Source: Papaver somniferum
Taxonomy: Eukaryota > Streptophyta > Magnoliopsida > Ranunculales > Papaveraceae
Direction of reading: 5' to 3'
Assembly: GCF_003573695.1 (NCBI RefSeq)
Contig: NW_020621603.1
Location: forward strand, 19,083,116-19,147,115
Length of the DNA: 64,000 nucleotides
The first letter of the stretch is position 1. Every line of letters begins with the position of its first letter. A program made the translations under genes and the position numbers. Shown piece by piece: positions 1 to 11,048 of this stretch. The notes beneath the pieces were generated by a model, which saw nothing but the letters and a program-made list of their open reading frames with translations, did not search any database and was not told the origin of the DNA.

Positions 1-873
1 GGGAGTGATCGGCCAAGGGATGGCCCGCCCATGCGGCCTTCGAATGATCCCTTGAAGATGTTTGAACATGTTTCTATTTTAAGACGCTTAATCCGCGACT
101 TACACCATTAAGATTTAAAACAACGATGCTTCATACATATTGATTGTTTTCAATGCATTACATGCATCGAGCATACACGATATTTCATGAATATCAATTT
201 CTTAAATAACTTAGTTATTTAACTTAGCACCTATGCTATTTCCTGTGGGTCCCACGATCCACTCATTCGAGACATCAAGCATGTCACAAACTGGGGTGTT
301 GGTCTGGCGGTTTACAGCGTGCGGCCTGCAACACGCCCATTTACAAGAACGTGTCAGGTGGCATGGACGGTTAAGGTGATGAGGGAAGTGGGCCAAGAAG
401 TGATCATGTAATCACCTACACTACCCCATTACTACATCATTCAACTTCCTCCACTTCCTACGAGATGAGGGTTTGCGCTAAATGACTTGTATAAATAGGT
501 CCTTCACCAATTTCCAAACAACACAAACACAGAAAAATCAAGTGTTGTCACAGTATCCAGAAAACACCCATAATTGATAGCTTACATCGTGCAATCCAGT
601 TCAATAGTCTGATGCAAGTCATAAACATCCAACACCATCACAATCTCAACACCTTCTTCGCTTCCCTCCCTAATTTCAACCCCATCTCCTTCACTTTGTG
701 GCCGAAGCAAGTTTGGAACGACCATTTCTTGGTTTAGGACAGAATTGTATAGATTGATCTCTCGAATCAAAAGCACTCCCATGCAGTGCATTTGTTTAGG
801 GTTTAGATTCGTTTCTTATCCACACACACCCAAATTTACCAAAACCAGTAGAAACAGTTTTCACCCATAAACA
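1..873 (+). mobile_element. 3' part of an A-type (Tat/Ogre-like) LTR
   Basis: The stretch resembles the downstream part of the LTRs at 7951-10967 and 40923-44023. Shared landmarks in the same order are the block starting CGAGACATCAA near 269 and the following GGTCTGGCGGTTTAC, a TATAAATA box at 490-497, a GTGGCCGAAGCAAG stretch near 698, and an LTR terminus TTTTCACCCATAAACA ending at 873. It stops abruptly there and antisense E-family LTR sequence follows, so this LTR was inserted into an E copy. Its left end lies outside the window, so it may be a solo LTR or the 3' LTR of a full element. Positions 1-200 are GC-rich, diverge from the two A copies, and hold no recognisable gene. Short reading frames here are not credible genes. 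Confidence 0.7.
490..497 (+). promoter_or_regulatory. LTR TATA box
   Basis: TATAAATA followed by AGG, at the same relative place as in the A LTR copy at 43647-43654. It would position the start of the R region of this LTR. Confidence 0.55.
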
Positions 874-1781
874 AGAAGTATACAAGACACAGTCGAAGAA
901 AAAACGATTTGATTCACTCGAATCGATTCATGAACTTTATATCCACGGTTTGCAAACTTGCATTCCTTAGTTAATATAAGTATAAGTTCACGAATAATCG
1001 TTTTTCAGATATAACCAACCTAAGTACGCGGATTTGGTACGCGGACTTAAGTACCCGGAATAAACTTGTAACAAGTTTACAAACTCCAACAGATTTTCTC
1101 GGGAAGAGAACCTCCGACAGTACGCGGACTGGGTTCGCGGATTCTTGTTCCGGTTTTCCTGAGCAACAAAGTAAGCATACTTTGGTTCAAGGAATAAGGA
1201 CTTATACATGTATGCGTTTCCACACAATGCTTATATCCAACAATGGTTATATAATCTAAACTCTCATTTCAATCATTGAAACATTCTTAGAGGACGTTAT
1301 ATAGTTGTTATTCACAAACCGTTTTTCGTCAAAGCCATTTTCAAGTGATTGAAACATAACACGACTTTCGTCACTAGGTAAAGATGAACTTGGCCAAAGC
1401 GAAAGCTTATTAACACATATTTCGAGAAATAAATAAGCGAGATAAACTCGGATCGAAATAACAAATGTGTATAATCAAAGTCTATATAGCAAAACGACTT
1501 TTGTCACAAGATAGAAGATAGAGTAGATAGACTTTTGAGTGATAGATAAGTTCAAGTCTCCACATACCTTTTAGTCGACGAAGTTCCACCAGTTCCTTGA
1601 GTATCTCTTCGTCTTTTATGATGATCGCCATGGAATTCTTGAGCTCAACTACACTTTATATCCTAGTCCGAGACTTAGCTATAGTAGACTAGAAATCAAG
1701 ACTTATAGTTTTGATCGCTAACATTGACGAACATGCTTGAGATAGCACCGCATGCGAGTTCGAGCGAGCAGTGTTCTAACA
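874..1781 (-). mobile_element. Antisense E-family LTR, 5' portion
   Basis: Read on the minus strand, this begins TGTTAGAACACTGCTCG at 1781 and continues colinear with the E LTRs that start at 7414 and 50481. It contains the same GCATGCG, CTCAAGCATG, GACTTGAACTTATCT and GTCCGCGAACC-like words. The TG end at 1781 abuts the interrupted 5' LTR of F, which resumes at 1782. The distal end is cut by the A-type LTR ending at 873. The rest of this E copy, if present, is left of the window. Confidence 0.75.
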
Positions 1782-3742
1782 CTATCACAAATGGAAATTG
1801 ATCCTTGTATGAGGTGCAGCAAGTTTTTAGCATAAAGGGGAACCTAACCTATGGACATGTGCAACACATTTTAGGCAAAGGGGAACCGATACTATGGACA
1901 TGTGAAATAAGTACAAGTTAGATACCATATATATGTGGGGAACCGATTCTAGTACCTAGTCAACTGAATTTTTGGAAAGATAGTGTGACTATGCACAGTA
2001 CTCACATGGAGGTAGAACCGAAACTTGTTTTGGTAGAACCGCGAAACCCATGATTGGTGTTGAGTGTTCTTGATCAATCACGTAGTTCTTGAAAGTCAGG
2101 TGAACCAATCTAAACTTGTTTGGATGTGTGGCAAATCGGTTTCAATATTGTAAGTATGAAAGAGGACTTATAAAGTAAGGATGTCGACATACTTTGAACA
2201 TGTGCAGTAACGCTTAATTGTTCAAAGTTATTCCTTAATAGCTAAATGAAGAAATCCTGAATCGAATAAAATAAATTGAGAATCTTTTATTTAAGGTTTT
2301 TAATTTTATTTTTGAAAATGAAAATTAGTAATGTGCATTTACTAGTTGGAGATTTTCTAAGAGATTTTCGGTCATTATTTTGGACAAAGCATTTCCAGGA
2401 ATTATGGAACCAAATCTGGAATATATTGCATATCTTGAGAATATTTTCGGTTTTGGAAATTCCTTGGTGTCCAAACTTCCTTGGTCTATAAATATGAAAG
2501 TTTGCATTTCGAGCAAGCTAATCCTCGTGCAACAAGAATTATCTCAGTTGTGCTGCTACTGGTGAAGCCGCCTATTCGGAGAGGAGAGTAACCTAATTAG
2601 GCGAAATCTCTTACGGTCTCTCAGTTTAAAGATTTCTTTGGGATTGAGAATCTCTATTAGTATCGTTGGTGGGAAACTAGATAATTGCGGTTTATCTTTT
2701 GTTTTCGATTGATTTGATTGAATAACAGTGTTTGAACTTTAATTGCACCTAGTTTGTTTATGATTGAGAATCTTCTCTTCTGATATAAGATTCACTCAAA
2801 CTAGATCAAAGTTTCGACGGGGATCTTTGGACTGTTTGTAGATCTAAAGGCTTCTTGTAATAATCCATTGTTAACAGACTCCGTTATGTGCGTGATTGAT
2901 CACAAGAGATTCAAGTTGATTGTGTGCAGGTGTTTATTGAAGATCTAAGAAGATATGAAGACAAAGAAGACTTTGAAGATTTCTGATTTGGGTTCATAAT
3001 CTTTGGTGTGCACAATATTTGTTTCGGTAGTTGATAATAAGATAGATCTAAGAACCTGACGAGGGAGTTTATTGAGATAAACAGAAGAGACTTTGTCGAA
3101 CTCATATCACTTGGTTGAAAAGAGTTGATACCAAACAGATTTGTTGTTCCTTTACTTTTTGGAATACGAGCCAAAGGAATTGTTCCAAGTACGTGACTTA
3201 TTACAGGTCGGAGGCGTGGGAATACAGACGGAACTAGGTGAGCTATACGTTTAGTTGTTTGGTCTCAACTATACGAAGTTGGTTTGATTTTGTATAGTGG
3301 CTTAATCCTGAGAGTATTCAATTTTGGACAAGGTCCCAGGGTTTTTCTGCATTTGCGGTTTCCTCGTTAACAAAATCTTGCTGTGTCATTTACTTTTATT
3401 TTCCGCAATTATAATTCTTGTTATTATGATTTAAAATAAATTACACAAACGTTAATTCCTATTTACTTGATAGTAATCCTATTTGTGTTTGGTTAAGTCC
3501 GAACCATTTATCAAGTAAACATATTTCGTTATTGCATTGTCTCGATCTTGTATCCATAGTCAATCACACAAGTTATCTAGTTGTCGTATTGTCTCGATCT
3601 CGTATCCATAGACGATCACACGAAGTGTGAACCGATTTGTTGTATTGTCTCGACTCAGTCCATAGACAATCACTTTCGGAGAAAAGACTTACAGGTTGAA
3701 AAGTTTAAGATTGAGGTATATTTGGGTACCCTCGTCTTTTCA
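1782..3742 (+). repeat. F 5' LTR (5'-truncated)
   Basis: Segments 1782-2245 and about 2300-3742 match 46840-47250 and 59104-60676 of the 3' LTR. The LTR ends GGTACCCTCGTCTTTTCA directly before the primer site. It carries a TATAAATA box at 2487-2494. Relative to the 3' LTR it lacks roughly 120 bp that the other copy has at 59838-59960. No gene is present. Confidence 0.75.
2487..2494 (+). promoter_or_regulatory. F LTR TATA box
   Basis: TATAAATATG within the F 5' LTR. The same box is kept in the 3' LTR copy near 59297, which supports function as the LTR promoter. Confidence 0.5.
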
Positions 3743-3744
3743 AT

Positions 3745-3755
3745 TGGTATCAGAG
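3745..3755 (+). other. Primer binding site, initiator tRNA-Met type
   Basis: TGGTATCAGAG begins two bases after the LTR end at 3742. It is the usual Ty1/copia primer site complementary to the 3' end of plant initiator tRNA-Met. It fixes the 5' LTR boundary of F. Confidence 0.85.
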
Positions 3756-3811
3756 TAGGAAAACACGAAAAGATCTAACAATTTGTGTTTGGTGAGATCC
3801 AACCTATAAGA

Positions 3812-5214
3812 ATGAACTCGAATTCTCATGAATCGACTTCAGTTAACATAGCGCCAAGATTTAATGGGACAAATTACCCATTATGGAAGTCTGTTATGAA
3901 AGATTTTCTTCAATCCCGAGATTTTAATACTTGGCTATTAAGCAAAGACGAATATCAACAACCGATAGATTATTCAGAAACAGAGGTCACATTTTTAGCG
4001 TGTTATACTCATGAAGAAAGGATTCTTGCAGAGCAGAATTCTGATGGTTTGATGCCATTATACATGCAGTTAGTCATGATCTTTTACACCATGTGCTGAC
4101 TTGTAGGACTTCTAAAGAAGCATGGGATATTCTTGAGATTGTATTCGAGGGAGATGATTCTGAAAAAGAAGCTCGACCTTTTTCCCTTTCATCTGAATGG
4201 GAACACCTTAAAATGGATGATAACGATACTTTCGAGGAGTTTAACTCTAAAATTTCTGAGATTGTTAATGCATCTTTCTTTCTTGGAAAGGTTATACCTG
4301 AAAAGGAAATAGTATGCAAAATTCTCAGATCGTTACTATCCAGATACGAGTCTAAGAAACATTCCATAATAGAAGGAAATGATCTTTCTATACTTTCCCG
4401 AAGCTCTCTTGTAGGGAAGTTAAAGATCTTTGATATAGAAATTCTGCCGAAGAATCAAACTGAGAAACGTTGCCAAGAGGACAAGGTACTTGTTGAAAAA
4501 GAGCTTGACTCAACTATTGTGCTTCTAGCGCAACGAATTAAGGACATCTTATCTTTTGATAAACATGTTCATGATACATTATCGCTTTGCCATAAAAAGG
4601 GTAATGATGAAGTACAATGCTTCAAGTGTCGTAGATTCGGACATATGGCAAAACATTATCCCAGCAGAAGAACTCAAAAGTGAAACAAGGCGTATGTATC
4701 CACTCTTGATGGTATTTCGGAGGAAGAATCCAATGAAGAAATATCTGATTGTAATGCACTTCTTGCCAACTCTAACAATGACGAATCCTGTGAGTCTAAT
4801 CAACTCCTAGAGAAGCTTGAGTTGGAAATTAAGGAAAATAAAAGGTTAAGACTGGTTCTTGAAAACCTTTTGAAATTCCTTTCAGATAAAACCCGTATGG
4901 TAAAATCTGATCAAGAAAAATTGGGTGAAAACCCAAGAGAATCAGAAACTAGTTTTTCTGATAACTTGATAAGTTCTTCATGTGAAATAAATAATCATAC
5001 TACAATCTTCCTTGGAAATAAACTTATCAAAGCACTTCGCAAGGGGATAAAGAAGACTGGTAAGTTTATGAGATCAAAAAAGGAAATTGCAAACTCTTGC
5101 AATTACAAGAGAAAGAAAGAACAAAAGGAAACACAGCCTATTGTGTTTATAAGCCACCCTAAGGATGTCTTTGTTAACTATGGTGAGAATATTTCTCACC
5201 TCCACAGACACTGA
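3812..5214 (+). pseudogene. gag: Copia (SIRE-like) gag of element F
   Basis: This is the structural capsid polyprotein of a copia retrotransposon. The start is taken at the ATG at 3812, about 60 bp after the primer site. The N-terminus has the family motif for target proteins (PRFNGTNYPLW). A UBN2-type gag core follows (SKEAWDILEIVFEG ... IPEKEIVCKILRSL), then a CCHC-like knuckle (CFKCRRFGHMAKHY) and a lysine-rich tail. Three lesions are visible: a frameshift near 4050-4090, an in-frame TGA at 4681-4683, and replacement of the last knuckle cysteine by tyrosine. After the TGA the frame stays open to 5214 with an acidic, coiled-coil-like stretch. Assignment to gag is firm; the SIRE-like lineage is inferred from gag style and primer site. 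Confidence 0.75.
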
Positions 5215-5426
5215 TTGTGTTGAAGTATGCATCCGTTTCCCAAAATTCTGATTGTGAGGAAGCATAAATCTGGGCAAGTTGTTCATGACTGTTTCTTTAG
5301 TGAAAAATAATAAAAATCTTTTATTTTTGGGAAAGGTATTTTCAGTTTACATAAACAAAATTATTCCTTAATTTTCTCCCATCTTATATACCTTCTTCCT
5401 GTCCGATAGAAGACTATTTTATTTCA

Positions 5427-5699
5427 ATGGATAAATCGGTAAAAGAAGGATCATCTCTTGATGATTTAGCACTTTGTGCATCAGTTATGACTGAAACTCA
5501 TGATGTCTCTCTTCATGATAACTCTCAAGATTCTCTAAGGAAACAAATTCTTACTATTAAAGGTTGCATTAGATATCATGAGCTGATGATAAAGGATTCA
5601 AAATAAGTACTAGCTAATCTTCATTCTCAACTGTTTGAAATGAACAAATTATCTACTGAAAAAGGAAGTGCTCAGAAAATTTTGAATCCATTTTATTGA
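5427..5699 (+). pseudogene. Small F-encoded reading frame, function unknown
   Basis: A frame from the ATG at 5427 encodes 59 residues (begins MDKSVKEGSSLDDLALC), then a TAA at 5604-5606, then about 30 further open codons ending near 5699. The residues are polar and helix-prone (for example LRKQILTIKGCIRYHELM). It lies just downstream of gag in F. I do not recognise a domain; it may be a remnant of an extra reading frame or of a pol-proximal spacer. It could also be chance coding. Confidence 0.3.
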
Positions 5700-7413
5700 A
5701 AGCAACCTTCACAAGAACTGAGAAGAGAATGATACACTACAATTTTTGATTTCTTTCAATGATTGTATTAAGTCTATTATAAATAAAACTATTTTATTAT
5801 GAATAAAATTATTTGATTTATAATTTTTCTTGTGATAGTTTTTGATTTACATAGCCTGTGCTTGAATGCTTTATATTATTGCTATGTATGTTTATGGGAT
5901 GTTTGATTTCGGTTTTCTAACCTTAATACTCGATCTCATAATGTTGTGAACCCCTATGGTTTGGGTGACTTTTTGGTTTAGCAGGATTAAGTTCTAGCCC
6001 ATGTTGGTAGGCTTTATCAAAGGATCATGACGGGTTCTGATAGAAACAATATGTGAAAAAGTCACAATATGTTGGATCGTTTGGTTTAGCATAAAAGCAT
6101 ATGTGTTTGGGGGTTTTCAACTTTTGCTTGCAATAGTTAAACGGCTTTTCAACCTTTCACTGGTAAAGGTTGGTTGTTGTTATTCTTTTGTTTTCATAAG
6201 GATGACAACATAACGATATTTCGATATCAATTCTCCCTGGAAGAAGATGCAAACATATTGGAGAAGTGGATGCAAAATTTTAGGTAACTTGTTTGTTAGT
6301 TAACCGTTTTCCTGTTTAAGAAAAGCCTGATTTTATTTCATGTATTTATTGCTTTTGCTTAACAAAATTTCAATACAATTGATGTTTTATTCCATTATTT
6401 TTCTATGGGTGTGTGTATGATTCAATTTGTTCCGTTTAAGAAAAACTATTGTTATCTTGCTTTATTGTGTGGTACCAATTGTTTATTCTTACAAAATTTC
6501 GGTGCAATTGCGGTACTTTAATGTCTATGTTGTTTCAATTGCTTCCGGTTGAGGTGAATAATTATGCAAGTTGATTTATTTGGTTTGTATGAATTGTTTA
6601 TGGCTTAACGAAAGAAAATGTTTACGGGATGAAGTGTTTAGTCCAATTCGATTCCGGATAAGAGAAACTAAGTTAATTCTGATCTTAGTTAGACTTATCA
6701 AAGTAGAGGTTTCGGTTATTCAAGTCTAATCGAATGCCTTAACAAGAAATGCTAGTTAACTAACCTAGTACTTGTCTTGTTTAAAATTTAAAGGTCTAAA
6801 TTATATGGATAATTAGAACCTGATGAGAAAATAGAGTTATCTTTATTTTGGTCTTATCGAACAAGCGATTGTATTTGTACAATCGGTTTAGCAAAGGAAT
6901 TAAGGTGCTTAGTTGATTTTTGGTTTGCTAAACTATTAGGGAAAATTGATTCGGGCAATTGTTTCCTTGGTAACATATCAAAACAAATTACTTTATTGTT
7001 TCGGTTTTGATATTGGTTATCAAAAATGGTGTATGGAACCCTCGTGCTTAACTTTATAGGTTGCAAGTCTAATAAGATTTGTAAGATCCTTTCGGTTTGT
7101 CCTTTATTTTTTCGTTTCTTTGTCATTTTGTGACAAAAAAGCGAGAGAAATATATGGAGTAAACAAGTGATACTGGTATTGATTTATATTGATTGGTATC
7201 ACTAAGGGAAAGGACATTGGTGCTTAAACGTTTATCTAACGAAATAGTAAAAGCATAGACTAAGGGGGAGTAACATATCATATACTTGTAGTTATATGGA
7301 CTACAAAGGAAATAACAAAGACGTGCAGATTGATAAAATCTACCTATCTTACCTTTAGGGGGAGTATTAGCTTTGTTATTATAATGTCAACAACGACATT
7401 TATGGATTGAATG
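5700..7413 (+). other. F internal non-coding DNA
   Basis: AT-rich sequence with no credible gene on either strand. It contains several purine-rich GGGGGAG words (near 7265 and 7357) like those preceding copia 3' LTRs. It ends at the GAATG target site (7409-7413) used by the E LTR insertion. Confidence 0.5.
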
Positions 7414-7950
7414 TGTTAGAGCACTGCTCGGTCGAACTCGCATGCGTTGCTATCTCAAGCATGTTTGTCAAGTTTAGGTGTCAAAACTATATGTCTTGAT
7501 TTCTAGACTACTTATAGCTTAGTCTCGGTTTAGGACAGATTAGTGTAGTTGAGCTCCAGACTCCATGGCGATTATATTACGAAGACGAAGAACTACTCGA
7601 GGAACTAGTGGAACTTCATCCGACTAAAAGGCATGTGGAGACTTGAACTTATCTATCACTCAAAAGTCTATCTCTCTATATCCTACTCTTGAGGCAAGGT
7701 CATATAAGTATGATAGTTTTCATACATACACATTTGCTATTTCGAGCCGAGTTTACTCGCCTATCTTTTTCTCGAAATACGTGTTGGTAAGATTTCGCTT
7801 TAACCACTTTTCATCTTTATCCGTGACGAAAGTCATGATGACATTTCAATCTTGAAAATAGTTTTGATGACGATAGTCATGAATAACGATTGTTATAACA
7901 CTATAGAAGAATGTTTCGATGATTGAAATGTAGAGTTGAGATTATGTAAC

Positions 7951-10900
7951 TGTTGATGGTGGTTTTTAGCTTAGGGTTAAAATTGTAAAACCTTGCATCT
8001 GATGTGACGTCACTCTGTAAGGAAACAGAGCCAGGAGTGTTAACCTCTCCACTGGCATATTTATTAATCCGTTCAATATATTTACATGAAATTTATCCAG
8101 ATTGGCGCATGTAGCAGCCATCCCAGATGTTTTGTAAATTTTGACGCCTTGCCTATATTACTTATTAATATAAGACTCACTGAGTACTTTTCATGTGCTA
8201 TGTTCCCCGGCAGAACCCTTAATATCGGTATGGCATGACGGATTTGTGTTCACTCGCAGCAGAGTAGCACGGACCTCCAAGTACCAAGGTTAAGGCCCTT
8301 GCGCAAAATACTCAGTCAGAAAACAAAGAATAAACAGAGTCACGGAGTAGGAGCATCAATAAGGGAAGAGTGGCCATGCCATAGGCTAGCCGGTGCCACT
8401 TGGCCACGCCCCATGCTACCCAAAAGGCCCTTATTCCTTTGTAGACCAATCAGATCGCTTTAACCCGCCACGGTTCACTGGAAGTGTGGCCACGCCCTTG
8501 CTTGCCGCCCCCTTTCCATCGACCAATCAGGTCGCTCTAAATGTGCCACATGCATTTAGAATGAGGCCGGCCCCATGCTTCTTGTCGGCCCCCCTTTCCA
8601 TCGACCAATCGGGTCGCTTTAAATCCACCACAGTGCACTGGAAGTGTGGCCACACCCTTGCCTGCCATCCCCCTTTCCAACGATCAATCAGGTCGCTCTA
8701 AATGCGCCACATGCATTTAAAATGAGGCCGACCCATGCTGCTTTCCGACCCCCTTTCCATCGACCAATCAGGTCGCTTTGAATCCGCCATGGTGCACTGG
8801 AAGTGTGGCCACGCCCTTGCTTGCCGTCCCCCCTTTCCATCGAACAATCAGGTCTCTCTATATGTGCCACACGCATTTAGAATGAGGTCGGACCCATGTT
8901 GCTTGCCGACCCCCTTCCCATCGACCAATCAGGTCGCTCTAAACCTGACACAGTATTAAAAGAGGCAAAGTTGCGCCAGATGGTCACAATGAAAATTGAC
9001 TTTCCAAAAGTCGCGCTAATATGCTAATTGGCATGCCAAACATGCCGAACGCGCCACTTTGCCACAGAAACATGCCGAACGTGGCAACTTACCATAAATA
9101 GCGCGCCAATGTGCTAACCCATTCCTTGTTTATGGCCAAACGCCTTAACATATTCAATTAGGGTATTCCAAACACGGCTCTTCTTTAGTGGAGTTAGTCC
9201 TAACCCTAATTTCCAGTCGTGGTGCAAATCATGCCACTTCGGTCCCCACAACATGCCACGAACCGTACAGGACCCAGGAAACCCTAATAATGGCGCCATG
9301 ACATGGACACCTGTGGGAATCCTGCTCTTTTGGTCATTTCCACATGATGGCTTGGCTACGGTTCCTTTGGCGTGGCTATGGCACCATTTGCACAAAACAT
9401 CGATGTGCAATGACCACATGCCGCACGCGCGTTTGCGGGTTTTGACGCACCAAACCCTAATTTAGGAAAAGTTGATACACCAACCAAGCCAAGTAATGTT
9501 TCCCAGAGAATTGGGATTGATGTGGAAACAGGGCCAATGTTTCCACGCCAATGTGCCAAAATCTAGCGTCCATGGCTACGCCAGACGCTACTTCGTGCCA
9601 CTGGCATGTGCTAACTATGCCAGCCACGCCACCATCATGCCGCACGTGCTGAATAGGGTTGCGATACGCCAAACCCTAATTTAGCCAAAAGTTTCCTTGC
9701 CAACTGAGTTCAGTAACTCTCCTAAGTCCTTAAGATTAACTTAGTAACATGGCCAATGTTACCGAAGTCATATTTGGGTCTAACACCAATATGCCACAAC
9801 AATTGCCACGGCTATGCCACTAGCATGCCGCCTCGCCATGGCTATGCCAGACGCTACTATGCCAATGGCGCCACTTTGTTATACAACAAGATATGGCCAT
9901 AATCAATGGCCATCCTTCCTTTTGAGATGCAATCTCAGCCATCCAAGTTCGCCACCAAACTGACGGACTTGTGGCAAGTTTTAGGCGACCAGCAGTTTAA
10001 ATCTCGTGGCCATGGCTACGCCAGGCGCCACTTATACCTCCGTGCCACTGGCATGCACGAGCTATACCAGTCATGCCGCAGTGCAAACGCCACCGTGCTA
10101 TTACTAGGCGCCAACATAAGGTAGCCATAATCAACGGCTACCCTTCCTCATGAGATGCAATCTCAACCATCCAAGCTCGCCACCGAACTGACGGACTTGT
10201 GGAAAGTTTTAAGCGATCATCCAAGACGTTCCTAATAGCATCACATGTTATTTTCCTGCGGCAAGACTCTTGACTTTGACTTTCCACACATAGCAACCTG
10301 CTACACGTTTTCCACAAAAACACTCGAGACATCAAACATGTCACAAACTGGGGGATACTCATCAGGGTATTGGTCTGGCGGTTTACAGCGTGCGGCATGC
10401 AATGCGCCCGTTATAAGAAAGTGTCATGAAGCGGGACAATTAGTGGAGGCAATAAGTAACGGGTGTAAACGGATCCACTTCCTTCATCATGGAAGCATGG
10501 GTTTCTGACGGTTATACGTTACTCCATTATTCCACCAGTCAATCGTTCTCACTTCCTACGAGACCAGGGTACGTTTCAATATGACTTGAATAAATAGGCT
10601 TCACCTATTTCCACCAAAAAAACAAGTTTTGGTCAGAGAACAACACAATATCCAGAAATCACCTGATAGCTTTGCATTTTGCTAGCCAGTTCTACTTTAT
10701 GATACAAGTCATAAACAACCACACCTTCAGAATCAACGATTCTGGTCTCAACACTTTCTACGATTCCCTCCCTAAGACTAACCCTTCTCCTTCACTTTGT
10801 GACCGAAGCAAGCCTGGAACGACCATTTCTTGGTTTAGGCCAGGATTGAACAGATTGATCTCTCGAATCAAAAGTACTCTCGTGCAGTGCATTGTTTAGG

Positions 10901-10967
10901 TTTTAGACTCGTTTCTCATCCACACAAAATTACCAAAACCGGCAGAAGCAGTTTTCACCCACAAACA
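7951..10967 (+). repeat. A 5' LTR
   Basis: A 3.0-kb LTR beginning TGTTGATGGTGG and ending CACCCACAAACA. It contains the CCAAT dyad array (8447-8935), a 1-kb stretch rich in short ATGCCA and GCCACG words (about 9020-10120), the conserved GAGACATCAA block (10325-10385), and a TATA-like TGAATAAATAGG near 10588. Reading frames seen here are by-products of the repeats; no gene. Confidence 0.88.
8447..8935 (+). repeat. CCAAT-dyad tandem array, A 5' LTR
   Basis: Seven copies of the 15-bp dyad CGACCAATCAGGTCG or near variants at about 80-bp spacing (near 8447, 8519, 8600, 8682, 8761, 8840, 8920). The arms CGACC and GGTCG are exact inverted repeats around AATCA, and each unit holds a CCAAT box. The intervening DNA alternates two versions, giving a higher-order unit of about 160 bp. 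The 3' LTR has eight copies. Confidence 0.8.
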
Positions 10968-10969
10968 AT

Positions 10970-10987
10970 TGGCGACCACAGTGGGAG
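10970..10987 (+). other. Primer binding site, tRNA-Arg
   Basis: TGGCGACCACAGTGGGAG lies two bases after the LTR end. From memory it is fully complementary to the 3' end (with CCA) of a plant tRNA-Arg(UCG). tRNA-Arg priming is a hallmark of the Tat/Ogre lineage of Ty3/gypsy. Confidence 0.75.
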
Positions 10988-11048
10988 ATTAATCTCTCGG
11001 TTGCGAATCCAATTTCTCGATTTTCATTCCAATCTTCCCAAACTCAAG

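Noticed and set aside
2325..2565. Overlapping 60-70 codon frames in the F LTR
   Set aside because: Inside a non-coding LTR and overlapping the TATA region; in the other LTR copy (59115-59376) the frames shift.
8393..9684. Several 60-100 codon frames on both strands of the A LTR
   Set aside because: They follow the LTR tandem units and are repeated in the other LTR; no domain or start context.
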